Assembly: GCA_009775375.1 (NCBI GenBank)
Contig: VSPO01000208.1
Coordinates: 1 to 6,057 of the forward strand
DNA length: 6,057 nt
Direction of reading: 5' to 3'
Source of the DNA: Muribaculaceae bacterium
GTDB lineage: Bacteria > Bacteroidota > Bacteroidia > Bacteroidales > Muribaculaceae
Under the pieces are notes generated by a model. That model had not been told where the DNA came from. It saw only the letters and a program-made list of their open reading frames with translations, and made no database searches. Below are positions 1-5,226 of the stretch, piece after piece (position 1 is the stretch's first letter; every line of letters begins with the position of its first letter). Position numbers and translations under genes: made by a program.

Positions 1-1312
1 AGACAGGGGCGCCAAGTCCAAGCGCGGCTGCCTTGAGGACATTGAATCCGGCGGCGACCATTGGCGCGGCCTTGCCTATGGCCCAGATTGCGGCCGCGAG
101 CGCCGTGGCCGCGATTACGGCAATCGAGAATGCCGCAGCCGCCTTGAGAATGGCCGCGCCTATGGGGCTTTGCGCGAACTTGTCGAAAAGGCGCAGCAGG
201 CTGGTTACAAAAACAACCACTTTGCGGACTGCGGGAAGAAATATTTTGCCAACCGTGATCTGGACGCTCTCGAAAGCGCTGCCCATCCCGCGCAAACTGC
301 CGGCAAGGGTATCGTTCATCGCTTTGGCTGTCTTGTCCGCCACGCCATCGACATTGGACAAGGTCTCGAACAGCTTGTTCCAGTCGCCGTTCGCGTTTTG
401 CAGCAAAACGGACACTCCCGCCATCGCCTCTTCGCCAAAGACGGTCTTCAGGGCCGCCATTTGCGCGGCATTGCCCATGCCCTTCATGCTGGCGGCCATT
501 TCCCGCAATATGGTGATGGGCTTTTTGAGATTGCCGGCCGCGTCCTGCGTTGTTACGCCAAGCTTTTTCAATGTTTTGGCGGCTTCCCCAGTCGGCGCGG
601 CCAGCCGGTTCAGCATGCCGCGAAGAACAGTGCCGCCCTGACTGGCCTTGATGCCGGAATTGGCCAGAATCCCGGCCATTGTCGCGGTTTCCTCAAGACT
701 TAACCCCGCAGTTCTGGCGACCGGGCCGACATATTTCATGGTGTCGCCAAGCATCTCCATGTTGGTGTTGGCGTTATTGCAGGTGGCCGTCAGAACATCG
801 GCCACATGGCCCATTTCAGCGGCCTTGATGCCGAAAGCGGACATGATGTCGCTGGAAATGTCGGCGGCGCGTCCCAAATCCGTGGCCGTCGCGGCGGCAA
901 GATTGAGAACGCCGGGCAAGGCGGCGATATTGTCCTTGACCGAGAACCCGGCCATTGCCAGATATTGCTCGGCCTGCCCGACTTCCGATGCCGTGAACTG
1001 GGTGGTCGCGCCAAGCTCCCGCGCCGCCGCCTCCAGAGACTGCATTTCCGAATGCGTGGCGCGGGAAACAGCGCCGACCCTGGCCATCTGGTCTTCAAAG
1101 CTTGCCGCGGTCGAGACGCATTTGCCGAACGCGCCAACGACAAGAGCCCCGCCGGCCGCGATCGGCCCCAGCGCAAGGGCAAGACTGCCCATGCGGGCCG
1201 TGAGCCCGGCGGTCGCAAGATCGACATCCCTCATGCCCCCGCGGATATTGCGCAGGGGGTTGGAAATCATGTCGACCAGGGAGAGGGTGGCAAAAACCTT
1301 GAATACTTCCAC
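1..1312 (-). CDS. Phage tail tape measure protein, TP901 family (C-terminus beyond window)
   Basis: Tape measure protein: it sets tail length, is wrapped by the tail assembly chaperones, and the tube polymerises around it. The frame is open from the GTG at 1312-1310 to the left edge, giving 437 residues; the 3' end lies outside. The N-terminus (VFATLSLVDMISNPLRN, residues 4-22) is typical of TP901-type tape measures. The conserved core spans about residues 65-275 and includes AASFEDQMARVGAVSRAT (69-86), ATTQFTASEVGQAEQYLAMAGF (102-123), MGHVADVLT and KASQGGTVLRGMLNRLAAP (222-240). Hydrophobic stretches lie at about 43-63 and 386-413, as expected for a protein ejected towards the membrane. The start is inferred: GTG is the first plausible start after the in-frame TAA of the chaperone extension (1327-1325), 12 bases away, with only a weak GGA upstream. 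The alternative ATG at 1270-1268 would remove 14 conserved residues. Translation is probably coupled to the frameshift product. Position matches Mu gp42. Confidence 0.93.
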   Translation of the reverse strand, partial: MEVFKVFATLSLVDMISNPLRNIRGGMRDVDLATAGLTARMGSLALALGPIAAGGALVVGAFGKCVSTAASFEDQMARVGAVSRATHSEMQSLEAAARELGATTQFTASEVGQAEQYLAMAGFSVKDNIAALPGVLNLAAATATDLGRAADISSDIMSAFGIKAAEMGHVADVLTATCNNANTNMEMLGDTMKYVGPVARTAGLSLEETATMAGILANSGIKASQGGTVLRGMLNRLAAPTGEAAKTLKKLGVTTQDAAGNLKKPITILREMAASMKGMGNAAQMAALKTVFGEEAMAGVSVLLQNANGDWNKLFETLSNVDGVADKTAKAMNDTLAGSLRGMGSAFESVQITVGKIFLPAVRKVVVFVTSLLRLFDKFAQSPIGAAILKAAAAFSIAVIAATALAAAIWAIGKAAPMVAAGFNVLKAAALGLGAPV

Positions 1313-1324
1313 GATGTTTCCAGC

Positions 1325-1827
1325 TTACTTTTTTTTGCTGCCCCAGAATGCGTTTGCCATCGCAGCCGAGAATCTTTTCTCCATCCAGACGGCCATGTCG
1401 GCCTGCCGCTGCCAGTCGTCCAGATCCTCTTTCGGCTCCTCATGGAGCCAGAAGCGAATCATCGCGTCAGTCCGCGCATAGCCGTCCGGCTCTAGTTTCC
1501 CAGTTCCGCGCTGATCCCCACGCCCTTGATGATGGAGGAGGCGAATGTCGAGGCAATGCCCGGATACGCCTCCATGCTTGCCGAAAAAGCCAACTTGTCA
1601 TCCGGGTGGACAATGTCCAGCAGGAGATTTTTCGCGGCCTGGGAGGCGTTCTTCACGGCCTTGTCCTGCAGGCGCTGGATTTGCGTCTTTGTCGGCTTGG
1701 CAAAGCGAAATGTCAGGGTGACGGAACCGGGCTCATCGGCGGATTCACCTGCCCAGGGATCTTCAAAGGCATGGGTGAAAGGCACATACTTGCGGGAAGG
1801 AATGCCGTTTTCATTTGGCTGGGACAT
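1325..1827 (-). CDS. Tail assembly chaperone, -1 frameshift fusion product (about 167 aa)
   Basis: The long form made by programmed -1 ribosomal frameshifting. The zero frame is read from 1827 to 1495, the ribosome slips back one base on GGGAAAC (1501-1495), and reading continues CTA GAG CCG GAC to the TAA at 1327-1325. After the 111 shared residues the fusion adds 56: it begins LEPDGYARTDAMIRFWLHEE, continues through DWQRQADMAVWMEKRF and ends NAFWGSKKK. The extension has no convincing start of its own with a ribosome site, is free of stops, and ends 12 bases before the tape measure start. All this fits the gpGT-type arrangement of many long-tailed phages, where the T-like extension helps recruit tube protein. 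The extension is aromatic and charged (several W, K, R), unlike random out-of-frame sequence. The frameshift is inferred from sequence; efficiency is unknown. Confidence 0.8.
1492..1827 (-). CDS. Tail assembly chaperone, zero-frame product (Mu gp41 position)
   Basis: A 111-residue protein lying between the tube and tape measure genes, the canonical place of the tail assembly chaperone (gpG-type product in lambda terms; gp41 position in Mu). Chaperones of this type coat the tape measure and recruit tube subunits in the cytoplasm, and are absent from the virion. The N-terminal half (SRKYVPFTHAFEDPW, then a beta-like VTLTFRFAKPTKTQIQRLQ at 36-53) is followed by a helical half (DKAVKNASQAAKNLLLDIV) and DDKLAFSASMEAYPGIASTF (76-95). 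The ATG at 1827-1825 has a strong AGGAG at 1837-1833 five bases upstream. The last two sense codons (GGA AAC) form the slippery site that feeds a longer -1 product. I assign the role by position, size and the frameshift; my recollection that it resembles the DUF6848 family is not verified. Confidence 0.85.
   Translation of the reverse strand: MSQPNENGIPSRKYVPFTHAFEDPWAGESADEPGSVTLTFRFAKPTKTQIQRLQDKAVKNASQAAKNLLLDIVHPDDKLAFSASMEAYPGIASTFASSIIKGVGISAELGN
1495..1501 (-). promoter_or_regulatory. -1 ribosomal frameshift slippery heptamer GGGAAAC
   Basis: On the minus strand the zero frame reads CTG GGA AAC TAG. The heptamer G GGA AAC fits X XXY YYZ in the correct phase and sits directly before the TAG stop (1494-1492). 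A small hairpin, AGCC-GGAC-GGCT, begins four bases after the heptamer, and a 6-bp stem GGCTCC/GGAGCC with loop ATGA (1449-1434) lies about 45 bases downstream. Neither is at the ideal distance for a stimulator. Confidence 0.8.
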
Positions 1828-1857
1828 ATTTTCTCCTGATAAAATAAAAGGTTTTCC

Positions 1858-1983
1858 AACGCGGGTGAAATTTTTTCAGCTGGCAAGGAAGGCGAGCTTT
1901 TGGCGAAGGGAGCGTATTTAAACATACGTGACCGGGACAAAAGCGAAGCCTGACGCGGCCAGCTGGAAAAATGGCCCCGCGTT
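1858..1983 (-). repeat. Long hairpin-forming intergenic element, copy 1 (after the tube gene)
   Basis: This 126-base imperfect palindrome fills most of the gap between the tube and chaperone genes. From outside in: AACGCGGG (1858-1865) pairs with CCCGCGTT (1976-1983); TTTTT (1872-1876) with AAAAA (1967-1971); CAGCTGGC (1877-1884) with GCCAGCTG (1958-1965); AGGC (1890-1893) with GCCT (1948-1951); GCTTTTG (1896-1902) with CAAAAGC (1938-1944); CGTAT (1913-1917) with ATACG (1924-1928) around a 6-base loop. The outer stem overlaps the tube stop codon (1984-1982). It shares its core with the element at 4172-4316 (31 of 36 bases in the left arm, 13 of 13 at ACATACGTGACCG). It could act in RNA as a 3'-end stabiliser, attenuator or processing site, or be a REP- or MITE-like insertion. 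On the minus strand it is followed by a T-rich run (about 1852-1839), so weak termination is possible. No protein-coding content is seen in this gap. Confidence 0.8.
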
Positions 1984-2443
1984 AATTCCAGTTTTTGTGG
2001 TCGCGCTTCGCCGGGACCCCATTCCAGAGGATTGGCGACAGGATGATGAACTCGCAGGTCATCGGACTCGTGTTGTCATCGCCCTGGGAGCCTCCGGCCC
2101 CGGAAAACTTGGTGATCTTGCAATTTTTCAACGTGTCGGTGACTGTCGGCATATTGTCGTTGGCGTATGACGCCACGACGGTGAACGGCTCGTGATCGTA
2201 AATTCCGCCGCCGGTCGCCACCAGCTCCTTCTTGAGCTTCTCCCATTCATCGCGGTCAAGCGTCATGGAGCCGCTGGCCTCGTAATTGCCGCGCCCGTAG
2301 CCGCGTGGAATCGAGCCGCGCCCGTACCGGGCGGTCGCGGCCTGCCCGTCCTCGTACTTTATTTCGGAAATGCCCGCGATTTCGCCCTGCGGGCCCGTTA
2401 CCGTGATTGATTCCCAGTCATACAGGATGCCGTTCGCGGACAT
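1982..2443 (-). CDS. Phage tail tube protein (Mu gpM type)
   Basis: Tail tube subunit, 153 residues, forming the inner rigid tube inside the contractile sheath. It follows the sheath gene directly, as M follows L in Mu, and has the expected size. Recognisable features are SITVTGPQGEIAGISEIKYEDG (12-33), a glycine- and arginine-rich RYGRGSIPRGYGRGNYEASGSM (39-60), TLDRDEWEKLKKEL, and the C-terminal beta region CKITKFSGAGG...MTCEFIILSPILWNG, which resembles the Tail_tube family (PF10618, from memory). The ATG at 2443-2441 overlaps the sheath stop TGA (2445-2443) by one base. The AAGGAGG at 2457-2451, seven bases upstream, is itself part of the codons for the last sheath residues KEEN, so the two are translationally coupled. 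A hairpin element starts at its stop codon. Confidence 0.88.
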   Translation of the reverse strand: MSANGILYDWESITVTGPQGEIAGISEIKYEDGQAATARYGRGSIPRGYGRGNYEASGSMTLDRDEWEKLKKELVATGGGIYDHEPFTVVASYANDNMPTVTDTLKNCKITKFSGAGGSQGDDNTSPMTCEFIILSPILWNGVPAKRDHKNWN

Positions 2444-4152
2444 CAGTTCTCCTCCTTGCGCGGGTCAAACTTGCTCCCGGCGTAAATATAGCGGTTATAA
2501 AGCTTTATTTCGCGGATAATCGGAATGCCGATGAGCGAAAGCTCAACCGAAACGCCGTTGTTCACGATATCCTGCCCGGGCGGAATATCGACAACGTAGG
2601 CGGCAAGCTCCTTGTCGCCGACCATGACGTCCAGCGCGTTTTCGAGATTGGCCTTGAGGTAGGCAAGGCCATTGTCGTTGTTCGGCCGCAAGGGGTCGCC
2701 GGCCTCGTCATACATGGACTTGAGGGCCGCGATGCGCGTGAGGCGCACGGCCTTGAAAACAGTTCGCAGGACTTCCTCATAGCGATAGTCGCTGGTGTCG
2801 TCCGCCAGTGTGCGCGAATCCGCCCAGTAAGTTCCTTCAAGGCCCCCATACTTCTTGGCCGTGAGAAAACCGGCGTCTTCCAGGGCGGCTTGCGCGGCTT
2901 CCCAGCCAAAGGGCAGGCTCAATTGCGAGACCGGGCCGTCCTTGACGCGGCCCGTGGCCCGCTGGACGGGAATTGAAATTACGCGCCCGGCCTGCAATCC
3001 GGCCGCGTTGCGCAGGCGCGAATAGCCTTCCGAATTGACCACTTCCCCAAACTGGGCGCAGACGGTCACGAAACGGCAGGAAACGCCCTGGCGCTCGGCC
3101 AGAAGCCAGGCCGCGTAATCGCTCAAATCCTCGCCGCTCCTGGGCAGGCGCGTCTCCAGCTTGAAATATGTCGGCCGATGCAGATTCCAGAGTTCCTCGG
3201 CCTTGGCCTGGCAGGCCATCCAGTCCACGGAATCCGATTCCCCGACAACATGGACAAATTCAACGTCATGGATATTGAGAGGCGAATCAAGGGCGTCCAG
3301 GACATCGACAATGGAAGGGGCCGGGGCCAGCAGGCGGCATTCGTATGTCGTACCGGTCGCGTATGCCCCTTCCGGAAAATCCAGCTTCACGCCCAGGTCA
3401 TAAAGCGGATATTCGCCGTTTACCGGAATTGTCCTGGCCTTCTGGTAATTGTCGCCGCCGGCAATGGAAAGCTGGAAGCTGCCCTCGTTGCGGCCGCCGC
3501 CTTTGGTTATCCGGATTACAAGCTCCGCCGCCGCCAGGACTCCGTCCGAAGTTTCCGCGACTTCAACCAGCGGGCTTTGGCCATCGCCGGTTTTTTCGAC
3601 CGGCCCCACGGAAACACGGGTTGAAAACGAATATACGTCCCCGGCCACAAGGATGTCGCCCTCGTTGAAGAGCAGGGTCGCGCCCGTGTCGCCAATGACG
3701 TTTTGGGGCAGCGCGTTCGCGGCTTCGCCCCATTCCTTGTCTCCAAGTTTTATTTCGATTTCGGCGGCATCCGCTTCCGAATCGTCGGCGGCTACCGGCC
3801 CGGCAGTCCTGACCCGGATTTTCACATCCGCGTTTTTGGCCGGATAGCCCGAAAGCCGCGCCTGCGGGCCGGTTCCGTCCAGCTGCAAGTCCGTGAGATA
3901 GCCGCCGGGCTGTCCCTGAACCGGAACGGCCACGAGATACGGCTCCTGGCCGCCAGTGTCGAGCATTTCCCGGACGCGCTCGACAAGCGGCCCCTGGCCA
4001 AGCAGGGATTCAAGGTCGCTTCTCTTGCCGATGAGATACGCCTTGCCCACACGGCCCTTCGAGCATACGCCGGCCACAAGCGCCTTGCCGTCAACGCCGC
4101 CAGGCGCGATGCCGCTTGTGCCGTCAATGAGATGTTGGATTACGTCGCCCAT
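2443..4152 (-). CDS. Tail sheath protein, DUF2586-like (Mu gpL position)
   Basis: Contractile sheath subunit, 569 residues, polymerising around the tail tube and contracting at infection. The N-terminus MGDVIQHLIDGTSGIAPGGV and the run ALVAGVCSKGRVGKAYLIGK (24-43) with SDLESLLGQGPLVERVREML match what I remember of DUF2586 sheath-like proteins. The C-terminal part (about 345-569) holds SLPFGWEAAQAALEDAGFLT, GTYWADSRTLADDTSDYRYEEVLRT (about 440-464), NGLAYLKANLENALDVMVGDKEL and the end strand VELSLIGIPIIREIKLYNRYIY (536-557), where sheath subunits of contractile systems usually exchange strands. The middle (about 105-280) looks like two copies of one beta domain (109-186 and 209-279), an insertion relative to compact sheaths. 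The ATG at 4152-4150 has AAGGAG (4164-4159) six bases upstream. This is one of the best ribosome sites in the window and fits a highly made structural protein. Confidence 0.88.
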   Translation of the reverse strand: MGDVIQHLIDGTSGIAPGGVDGKALVAGVCSKGRVGKAYLIGKRSDLESLLGQGPLVERVREMLDTGGQEPYLVAVPVQGQPGGYLTDLQLDGTGPQARLSGYPAKNADVKIRVRTAGPVAADDSEADAAEIEIKLGDKEWGEAANALPQNVIGDTGATLLFNEGDILVAGDVYSFSTRVSVGPVEKTGDGQSPLVEVAETSDGVLAAAELVIRITKGGGRNEGSFQLSIAGGDNYQKARTIPVNGEYPLYDLGVKLDFPEGAYATGTTYECRLLAPAPSIVDVLDALDSPLNIHDVEFVHVVGESDSVDWMACQAKAEELWNLHRPTYFKLETRLPRSGEDLSDYAAWLLAERQGVSCRFVTVCAQFGEVVNSEGYSRLRNAAGLQAGRVISIPVQRATGRVKDGPVSQLSLPFGWEAAQAALEDAGFLTAKKYGGLEGTYWADSRTLADDTSDYRYEEVLRTVFKAVRLTRIAALKSMYDEAGDPLRPNNDNGLAYLKANLENALDVMVGDKELAAYVVDIPPGQDIVNNGVSVELSLIGIPIIREIKLYNRYIYAGSKFDPRKEEN

Positions 4153-4171
4153 TTTTTACTCCTTATAAAGT

Positions 4172-4316
4172 CCGATTGGCGTAAGTTTCGATGCCAGGCA
4201 AGGAGGGCAGGCTTTTGACGAAGGAAGCGTATCAAGACATACGTGACCGCAAGACATACGTGACCGAGGCAAAAGCGCTGCCCGACGCCGCATGGCGCGA
4301 AAATCACGCCAATCGG
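4172..4316 (-). repeat. Long hairpin-forming intergenic element, copy 2 (before the sheath gene)
   Basis: This 145-base imperfect palindrome lies between the 132-residue gene and the sheath. The outer stem is an 11-bp perfect inverted repeat, CCGATTGGCGT (4172-4182) with ACGCCAATCGG (4306-4316); it covers the last codons and stop of the upstream gene (stop 4306-4304). Inside it, TTTCGATGCCA (about 4186-4196) pairs imperfectly with TGGCGCGAAAA; GGGCAG (4205-4210) pairs with CTGCCC (4278-4283); GCTTTTG (4211-4217) with CAAAAGC (4270-4276), leaving one bulged G; CGTAT (4228-4232) with ATACG (4239-4243) at the tip. The core is the same as the element at 1858-1983. The outer stems differ in sequence between the copies but pair in both. 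It ends 20 bases upstream of the sheath start, leaving that ribosome site free. Role unknown; an RNA-level 3'-end or attenuation element is my best guess. Confidence 0.8.
4233..4266. repeat. Perfect 17-base tandem duplication inside copy 2
   Basis: The unit CAAGACATACGTGACCG occurs at 4233-4249 and again at 4250-4266 without change. Copy 1 of the element has only one equivalent unit (about 1918-1934). Either ATACG (4239-4243 or 4256-4260) can pair with CGTAT at 4228-4232, so the tip has two alternative folds. Confidence 0.9.
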
Positions 4317-4702
4317 CCCCCGCCAAGACGGCGGCTGCGCAGCTTGTCCAAAGCCATGCGGTATTCGGCATCAGTCACCATTTTGCCATCGTCCCAGCCC
4401 ATCATTCGCATCAAAGCGGCCTGTTGCCATCCGGGGACGCGGTGTCGGTCCGATAAAATTGCAATACTTTCCAGTAACGGGGCTTGCGGCCTTTCGGCCT
4501 CTGGCCCTGGCTCGTTTTCCCGCGCTTTGTCTTCATCGCCGGTTTCTGGAGACTCGATCCGCCCTTCATCCTTGCCTTCCTCCGTATTGGCATTTTGTTC
4601 CGACTGCGGAACAATGTTTTCAGCCGTGTTTTCGGACGCTATGGTTTCAACCTCCGGCTGATCCATGTTTTCGGTATTTTCTTTTTTTGCCTGTCTTGCC
4701 AT
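4304..4702 (-). CDS. Hypothetical phage protein before the sheath, acidic N-terminus
   Basis: I do not recognise a named family. The 132-residue protein has two parts. Residues about 8-75 are rich in E, D, N, Q, P and S (ENTENMDQPEVETIASENT, EEGKDEGRIESPETGDEDK), low in hydrophobics, and almost surely disordered. Residues 76-132 are a compact C-terminal module: LLESIAILSDRHRVPGWQQ, AALMRMMGWDDGKMVTDAEY, RMALDKLRSRRLGGGRLA. I recall similar RHRVP.WQ..A...GW..GK.V...EY..AL modules from Desulfovibrio-type prophages, unverified. It takes the place of Mu gp38 but is longer than the small DUF2635 proteins. The ATG at 4702-4700 is chosen because AGGAG (4714-4710) lies seven bases upstream; a TTG at 4708 would be too close to it. 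The start lies just past the TGA of the gene upstream (4707-4705). Its stop sits in the outer stem of the hairpin element. Confidence 0.8.
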   Translation of the reverse strand: MARQAKKENTENMDQPEVETIASENTAENIVPQSEQNANTEEGKDEGRIESPETGDEDKARENEPGPEAERPQAPLLESIAILSDRHRVPGWQQAALMRMMGWDDGKMVTDAEYRMALDKLRSRRLGGGRLA

Positions 4703-4704
4703 GA

Positions 4705-5223
4705 TCAAGCTCCTGTTTTGGGTAATATATTGAAATCCGGAATAAGGCTCTGCTTCTCGTCTTTGGTGACCCGGAAAGAGAACTTCAGCTCAAAAAGCTT
4801 GTCCGCCTTTTTGAAGACCTCAATCACCGTTTCGTCCACGCGCTTGTCCGGCGGCCGGGAAAAGGTCGCCTTTTCCACCCGTATTCCCACCCAGTTGCCG
4901 CGCTTGTCATTCAGCCCTTTTGGCAGGGCGGCCACGAAGGCATGGCTGAAATCGGAAAGCCAGTCCTCATCTTCGGAAAGCACGTTCGCGTAAACCGTGA
5001 GGTCGGCCTCATAAAGTTCCCGTTTTCTGACCTGCTCGGTTTTTGTTCTTTTCCAGTCCAGGGTGCGGCCTGTCCGCCGATAGACTTCCGGCAAGAAGGC
5101 AAGCTCGATGCGCGGGCGCTTGATGGTCAGGTTGTCCTTTTTGACCTGCGCCATAACGCGCCCTTGCGGAAGTCCGGCTTCCAGCGCGGCTTTTTCCACG
5201 ACTTCAAATACAAGCTTATGCAT
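4705..5223 (-). CDS. Putative tail terminator / head-tail completion protein (Mu gp37 position)
   Basis: A 172-residue soluble protein with no signal peptide or membrane segment. By order (gp36-like, gpG-like, this gene, small protein, sheath) and size it fits the Mu gp37/K place, the tail completion or terminator region, but I cannot confirm the family from sequence alone. Visible features: a helical start (KLVFEVVEKAALEAG), beta-like TIKRPRIELAFLPEVYRRTGRTLDW (33-57) with charged KRTKTEQVRKREL after it, YEADLTVYANVLSEDEDWLSDFSHAFVAALPKG (71-103), and a last beta region TVIEVFKKADKLFELKFSFRVTKDE. This resembles the plan of tail terminators, in which helices pack on a beta sheet; that is an inference. 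The ATG at 5223-5221 has AAGGGG (5235-5230) six bases upstream and lies three bases past the stop of the gpG-like gene (5229-5227). Confidence 0.7.
   Translation of the reverse strand: MHKLVFEVVEKAALEAGLPQGRVMAQVKKDNLTIKRPRIELAFLPEVYRRTGRTLDWKRTKTEQVRKRELYEADLTVYANVLSEDEDWLSDFSHAFVAALPKGLNDKRGNWVGIRVEKATFSRPPDKRVDETVIEVFKKADKLFELKFSFRVTKDEKQSLIPDFNILPKTGA
4710..4714 (-). promoter_or_regulatory. Ribosome binding site AGGAG deciding the start at 4702
   Basis: AGGAG on the minus strand, seven bases before the ATG at 4702-4700 and only one base before the TTG at 4708-4706. This selects the ATG. The site lies within the last codons of the gene upstream, giving coupled translation. Confidence 0.75.
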
Positions 5224-5226
5224 GGC

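Noticed and set aside
790..1227. Minus-strand frame of 145 codons inside the tape measure
   Set aside because: Out-of-frame shadow: arginine- and proline-rich with no family pattern, inside a gene that is clearly read in another frame.
1268..1270. ATG at 1270 as the tape measure start
   Set aside because: It would remove VFATLSLVD, a conserved N-terminal part of TP901-type tape measures, and it has no good ribosome site.
33..1495. Long plus-strand open frames (33-641, 170-703, 648-1481, 806-1495)
   Set aside because: They lie opposite the tape measure and chaperone-extension frames, which match known families. Their composition (A, R, P, S, G rich) is that of antisense shadows in GC-rich DNA.
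1890..1951. Kink-turn in copy 1 (GA opposite GAA between two stems)
   Set aside because: The GA/GAA internal loop is replaced in copy 2 by near-continuous pairing with a single bulge, so it is not a conserved motif.
1839..1983. Classic rho-independent terminator after the tube gene
   Set aside because: The T-rich tract is interrupted and eight or more bases from a very long imperfect stem, and essential tail genes follow at once; at most partial attenuation.
2407..3624. Plus-strand open frames opposite the sheath gene (2407-2976, 3178-3624)
   Set aside because: Antisense shadows of the sheath; no family features and no credible ribosome sites.
4233..4266. Tandem 17-base units as a CRISPR or iteron array
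   Set aside because: Only two adjacent units with no spacers, lying within a hairpin element between tail genes.
4703..4708. TTG start at 4708 for the 132-residue protein
   Set aside because: It is one base from the AGGAG and overlaps the upstream stop; the ATG at 4702 has proper spacing.
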